64,000 nt of DNA from Effusibacillus lacus (GTDB lineage Bacteria > Bacillota > Bacilli > Tumebacillales > Effusibacillaceae). The translations under genes were made by a program, and so were the position numbers. The stretch is taken from positions 1 through 64,000 of the forward strand of contig NZ_BDUF01000029.1 in assembly GCF_002335525.1 (NCBI RefSeq), given 5' to 3'. Below, piece by piece: positions 61,164-64,000 of this stretch; position 1 is the stretch's first letter, and every line of letters begins with the position of its first letter. The notes under the pieces were generated by a model, which worked only from the letters and a program-made list of their open reading frames with translations, did no database searches and was not told the DNA's origin.

Positions 61164-61205
61164 AATTTGATATTTTTTCGTGGAAATTAAAGGAGGTAGC
61201 TGTGA

Positions 61206-61958
61206 ATGGCTGATCAATCGGGTAAAGAACGAATTCCCGGCGTCCCCCGTTACCGTAAGCCGAAAGACATGCCCACAAACGGGACGGAGCCGTTTTTCCC
61301 AAATTTTTTGCTGAAAGAATGGATTGTAGGTTCTGTTTTACTGGTTGCGTTCATTCTCTGGATTGTATTCAATCCGGTTGAGCTTGCAGCTGTAGCCGAC
61401 CCTTCCGACACATCTTTCATTCCGGTTCCGGACTGGTACTTCCTGTTCCTGTACCAGTTGCTGAAATACATTCCCGGGGATTATGTGTGGCTCGGCACTG
61501 TAGTCATCCCAGGGATTGCAATGACACTGCTTGCTCTGGCACCCTGGCTGGATCGTCGTAAAGCTCGCCATCCTTTCAAGCGCCCGATTGCAACAGGTGC
61601 GATGATTGTCGCCGTTATCTTCATGGCTTGGCTCACTCGGGAAGCGGAAGTTCAGCATGAAGCGGCACTGGCCAAGAATCCGCCGAAGAAGAAAGTGGAG
61701 CTTCCGAAGGATACCGCAATTGTGGATCAGGCGGATCCAGCGGCCAAGACATTTGGTACCAGCTGTGCAAGCTGTCACGGTGCCGAGCTGAAAGGTCAAC
61801 TGGGACCGGCATTGCTTGGTATAGGTAACAAATACACCCCTGAACAGATTGAAGAGATTATCAAGAACGGGAAGCCGCCCGGCATGCCTGGCGGATTGGT
61901 GAAAGGCGACGACGCCAAGAAACTGGCCGAGTGGCTCGGGAAACAAAAGCAGAAGTAA
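61206..61958 (+). CDS. qcrC: Menaquinol–cytochrome c reductase cytochrome b/c subunit
   Basis: QcrC fuses a subunit IV-like part with three helices (residues about 38–145, including PVPDWYFLFLYQLLKY) to a C-terminal cytochrome c domain. The heme motif C187ASCH191 and the axial methionine (about M227, in PGMPGG) are visible. The 250-residue length matches Bacillus QcrC. ATG 61206 follows AAAGGAGG. A terminator follows. Confidence 0.95.
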   Translation: MADQSGKERIPGVPRYRKPKDMPTNGTEPFFPNFLLKEWIVGSVLLVAFILWIVFNPVELAAVADPSDTSFIPVPDWYFLFLYQLLKYIPGDYVWLGTVVIPGIAMTLLALAPWLDRRKARHPFKRPIATGAMIVAVIFMAWLTREAEVQHEAALAKNPPKKKVELPKDTAIVDQADPAAKTFGTSCASCHGAELKGQLGPALLGIGNKYTPEQIEEIIKNGKPPGMPGGLVKGDDAKKLAEWLGKQKQK

Positions 61959-61964
61959 GCGCAA

Positions 61965-61995
61965 AAAACTGGCCGGATGGCCAGTTTTCTTCTTC
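61965..61995 (+). terminator. Intrinsic terminator after qcrC
   Basis: AAAACTGGCC pairs perfectly with GGCCAGTTTT across GGAT, followed by CTTCTTC. Confidence 0.75.
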
Positions 61996-62044
61996 TGTGT
62001 CGTTATTTCAAGCAAACCGTAACAGGGTTGAGAGGGGTACATAA

Positions 62045-62623
62045 GTGAATTATTGGCAACCAATAAGGCAATTGCTGATGAACAGAAGTTTCTTATGGGT
62101 CTTGTTCTGGGTCAATCTTCTGGGCACCATCTACGGTTATTACTGGTACAAGAATCAGATGCAGGATACACCTCCGGTTTTGCTGCCGTTTGTTCCGGAT
62201 TCGCCTACATCGTCCCTGTTCTTTACCGTATTCGTGCTGCTCCTGCTGTTGGGTAGATCAAACCCTTTCATCGAAATGATGGCTTTGATGACCTCTTTCA
62301 AGTATGGGGTCTGGTGCGTGGTTGTCCTAACGATGTATGGCATTGATGACGGTTACATAGATCCGGCGAATATAATGTTGATCTTTTCCCACGCGGGAAT
62401 GGCCGCAGAGGTCCTGCTGTACAATTTCGCTTACCGGTTTGGGGCCAAGCATGTATGGTTGGGAGCAGCGTGGCTTCTGGTCAATGATTTTTTCGATTAC
62501 GTGTTTAAAGTGCATCCCTACCTGGAAGACGACCGGTTTCTTTCGGAAGTCGCCGTTTTCACCGTTTCCCTAAGCATATTTACCATCCTGTTGACCTTCT
62601 GGCTGCGGCAAAGGAGTGCCTAA
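62045..62623 (+). CDS. ypjA: DUF1405 membrane protein (YpjA-like)
   Basis: The 192-residue protein has about six hydrophobic helices and the DUF1405 features NLLGTIYGYYWY near the start and VNDFFDYVFKVHPYL late in the chain. It starts with GTG 62045 behind TTGAGAGGGG. Position after qcrC equals ypjA in B. subtilis. The function is unknown. Confidence 0.88.
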   Translation: MNYWQPIRQLLMNRSFLWVLFWVNLLGTIYGYYWYKNQMQDTPPVLLPFVPDSPTSSLFFTVFVLLLLLGRSNPFIEMMALMTSFKYGVWCVVVLTMYGIDDGYIDPANIMLIFSHAGMAAEVLLYNFAYRFGAKHVWLGAAWLLVNDFFDYVFKVHPYLEDDRFLSEVAVFTVSLSIFTILLTFWLRQRSA

Positions 62624-63468
62624 GGAATTTTCCTGGCAAGGGGGGAGAATCCTTCTCCCAGCACGTCATGTACATTTGCAACGATCACAAAGGCATGAGG
62701 ATCGATGTCATGCACAATCTCCTGTACACGCAGAATTTCCTCGCGAGACACAACACAATAAAGCACGTCTTTCTCCTGGCCGGTATATCCGCCGCGGCCT
62801 TTTAGCAGGGTGGTACCGCGTTCAAGCTTATCATGGATAGCATTTGCAATATCCTCTGTAAGTTCAGAGATGATCATGGCTGACTTGCTGCTCGATACCC
62901 CCTCGATTACCACATCAATCACTTTGGCTGCGATAAACAGTGCGACAAGCGAATACATGGCCACCATGGCGCCTTGCAGAACAGCGACGATGGATATAAC
63001 AAAGATGTCGATGATGAACAGAGTGCGTCCGACGGAATAGCCCCATTTGGAATTGGCAATACGGGCTATTATGTCGGAACCGCCCGTGGTCGCCCCAAAC
63101 CGTAATATCAGACCAAGTCCAATTCCATTCACCACCCCGCCGTACAAGGCAGCCAACAATTTGTCGTCGGGAATGGAAGGAACAAGGTTCTCGGGTATAA
63201 GCAGCGAAAAGACGGATACCAGGGCAACTCCGGCAAATGTCTTGATTAGAAACTTGCCGCCAAATATCCGGTAACCTACATAAAACAGGGGGATGTTAAG
63301 TATCAGGAATGAAACTCCGAATTCTATTTTGAACCAATATAGCAATAGCAGAGATATGCCAAAAAAACCGCCCTCCGCCAATTGATTTTGAATGATGAAA
63401 TTATTGATGCCAAAGGACAGTATGGCAGCTCCGAAGATGATTCCGGCCCAATGTGTCAGTTCACGCAT
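62620..63468 (-). CDS. ypjC: YitT family membrane protein with DUF2179 domain
   Basis: The 282-residue protein has an N-terminal half of about five or six helices (residues 5–170). The C-terminal soluble DUF2179 domain contains LKGRGGYTGQEKDVLYCVV. These proteins are putative transporters of unknown substrate. I start at ATG 63468, with AGAGGAAAGGG upstream; the open frame continues further up without a start signal. It is convergent with and overlaps the ypjA end by four bases. Confidence 0.88.
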   Translation of the reverse strand: MRELTHWAGIIFGAAILSFGINNFIIQNQLAEGGFFGISLLLLYWFKIEFGVSFLILNIPLFYVGYRIFGGKFLIKTFAGVALVSVFSLLIPENLVPSIPDDKLLAALYGGVVNGIGLGLILRFGATTGGSDIIARIANSKWGYSVGRTLFIIDIFVISIVAVLQGAMVAMYSLVALFIAAKVIDVVIEGVSSSKSAMIISELTEDIANAIHDKLERGTTLLKGRGGYTGQEKDVLYCVVSREEILRVQEIVHDIDPHAFVIVANVHDVLGEGFSPLARKIP

Positions 63469-63491
63469 TTTGGATCCCTTTCCTCTCTGGT

Positions 63492-64000
63492 TTAGGAAAG
63501 TTTTTTTTTGCGGCGGTAGACAAGAAAGATCCCCAGGAAGAGCAGCAGAAGCGGCGGCAGAATCCAAACGCCATATCTGTGCAAATAAACGAACAACAAA
63601 TTCCAATGTTCGCCAAGTACTCTTCCCAGAGAGATAAAAGTCAATGCCCAAATAAAACCGCCAGTGTAGGCGTACATGCCAAAGGAGATCACTCTCATCC
63701 GGCTGGTTCCGGCGGAAAAGGCAGTGAGATGCCGAATTCCCGGCAAGAAATATCCGATCATCAGCACAAAGGGACCGAATTTTTCGTACCAAGTCTGCAC
63801 TTTTTGCCAGTGAGCTTCTTTTATGCCTATATGTTTGCCGAACCTGCGGATCAGGGGAAATCCGAAATATCGGCCCAATGAATAGGAGATTGTCATTCCC
63901 ACCACCGAACCCGCAAAAGCAGTAAACAGCGCGGCGGAAAACTTCATGGTTCCCTGTGATACCAGGAATCCCACATATGTCATGATGACTTCATCCGGAA
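63492..64000 (-). CDS. DedA family membrane protein, 5' end outside the window
   Basis: The frame stays open to the window edge: codons before the first methionine read PDEVI, matching the usual DedA P-(S/D)-E-V-I segment. At least 168 residues are therefore visible and the N terminus is missing. The conserved GRYFGFPLIRRFGKHIGI, GPFVLMIGYFLPGIRHLTAFSAG and late hydrophobic helices fit DedA lipid-transport-type proteins. It lies 23 bases upstream of ypjC on the same strand. Confidence 0.85.
   Translation of the reverse strand, partial: PDEVIMTYVGFLVSQGTMKFSAALFTAFAGSVVGMTISYSLGRYFGFPLIRRFGKHIGIKEAHWQKVQTWYEKFGPFVLMIGYFLPGIRHLTAFSAGTSRMRVISFGMYAYTGGFIWALTFISLGRVLGEHWNLLFVYLHRYGVWILPPLLLLFLGIFLVYRRKKKLS

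Noticed and set aside
62807-62820. A perfect T-box-like word AGGGTGGTACCGCG on the plus strand.
   Set aside because: It lies antisense inside the YitT gene, where it encodes the conserved RGTTLL segment. No specifier stem, terminator or downstream biosynthetic gene accompanies it, so it is a coding coincidence.
63469-63792. N-terminal 108-codon extension of the YitT frame on the minus strand.
   Set aside because: It overlaps the DedA gene and has no homology or start signal. ATG 63468 has a good ribosome binding site.

Overview
The window looks like a chromosomal segment from an endospore-forming member of the Bacillales. Gene order follows the Bacillus subtilis gudB–prsW–sleB–ypeB–cmk–ypfD–der–gpsA–spoIVA–hbs–mtrB–hepS–menG–hepT–ndk–cheR–aro/trp–ypiB–ypiF–qcrABC–ypjA–ypjC region almost step for step. 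The insertions, the futalosine menaquinone genes and the moderate G+C content suggest an Alicyclobacillaceae-like lineage such as Effusibacillus or Tumebacillus. That placement is an inference from gene content only.

Layout. 0.1–4 kb: a metI-metC trans-sulfuration pair, a 51-residue orphan protein and glutamate dehydrogenase. 4–9 kb: asparaginase (minus strand), the PrsW protease, and the spore germination genes sleB and ypeB. 9–21.4 kb: cmk, plsC, a four-S1-domain protein, a YIEGIA module (membrane protein, YIEGIA protein, capping subunit), a PDZ/radical-SAM DUF512 protein, der, plsY, gpsA, gcvH-lipM, spoIVA and HU. 21.5–25.3 kb: an acyl-CoA synthetase, a secreted zincin-like protein, tRNA-Pro(GGG), and minus-strand gerPF-like and DUF1540 genes. 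25.4–33.7 kb: mtrB (TRAP), then hepS, menG, ubiD, ubiX, mqnE, mqnA, mqnC and hepT, which couple polyprenyl chain synthesis to futalosine-route menaquinone synthesis. 33.7–43.5 kb: ndk, cheR, ppc, an OsmC protein, a hidden zinc-ribbon gene, an RluA-type synthase, a small membrane protein and three tandem M42-family genes ending in an array of palindromes. 43.5–44.2 kb: a lone DUF559-type nuclease gene. 44.4–54.4 kb: aroC, aroB, aroH, trpDCFBA, tyrA and aroA. 54.4–59.7 kb: a short promoter–terminator unit, a membrane protein, an XPB-type helicase with a partner protein, reoY and ypiF. 59.8–64 kb: qcrABC, a DUF1405 protein, a YitT transporter-like gene and a truncated DedA gene.

The most notable signals are regulatory and paralogue-level. 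(1) A leader with about eleven NAG triplets and an intrinsic terminator, a textbook TRAP target, lies directly before trpD with no trpE in the cluster. A second GAG series covers the trpD ribosome binding site. The TRAP gene itself is in the window. (2) An XPB-like helicase and its neighbour share a homologous domain, N-terminal in one and C-terminal in the other. The arrangement recalls XPB and p52 of TFIIH. (3) The third gene of the M42 tandem has lost most metal and catalytic residues, and the cluster ends in five related palindromes. (4) A near-perfect 28-bp-arm inverted repeat lies between mqnC and hepT. (5) The leader of aroC can form hairpins and a possible pseudoknot next to the ribosome binding site.

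All calls come from reading the sequence and recalled family knowledge. No database search or structure prediction was run.
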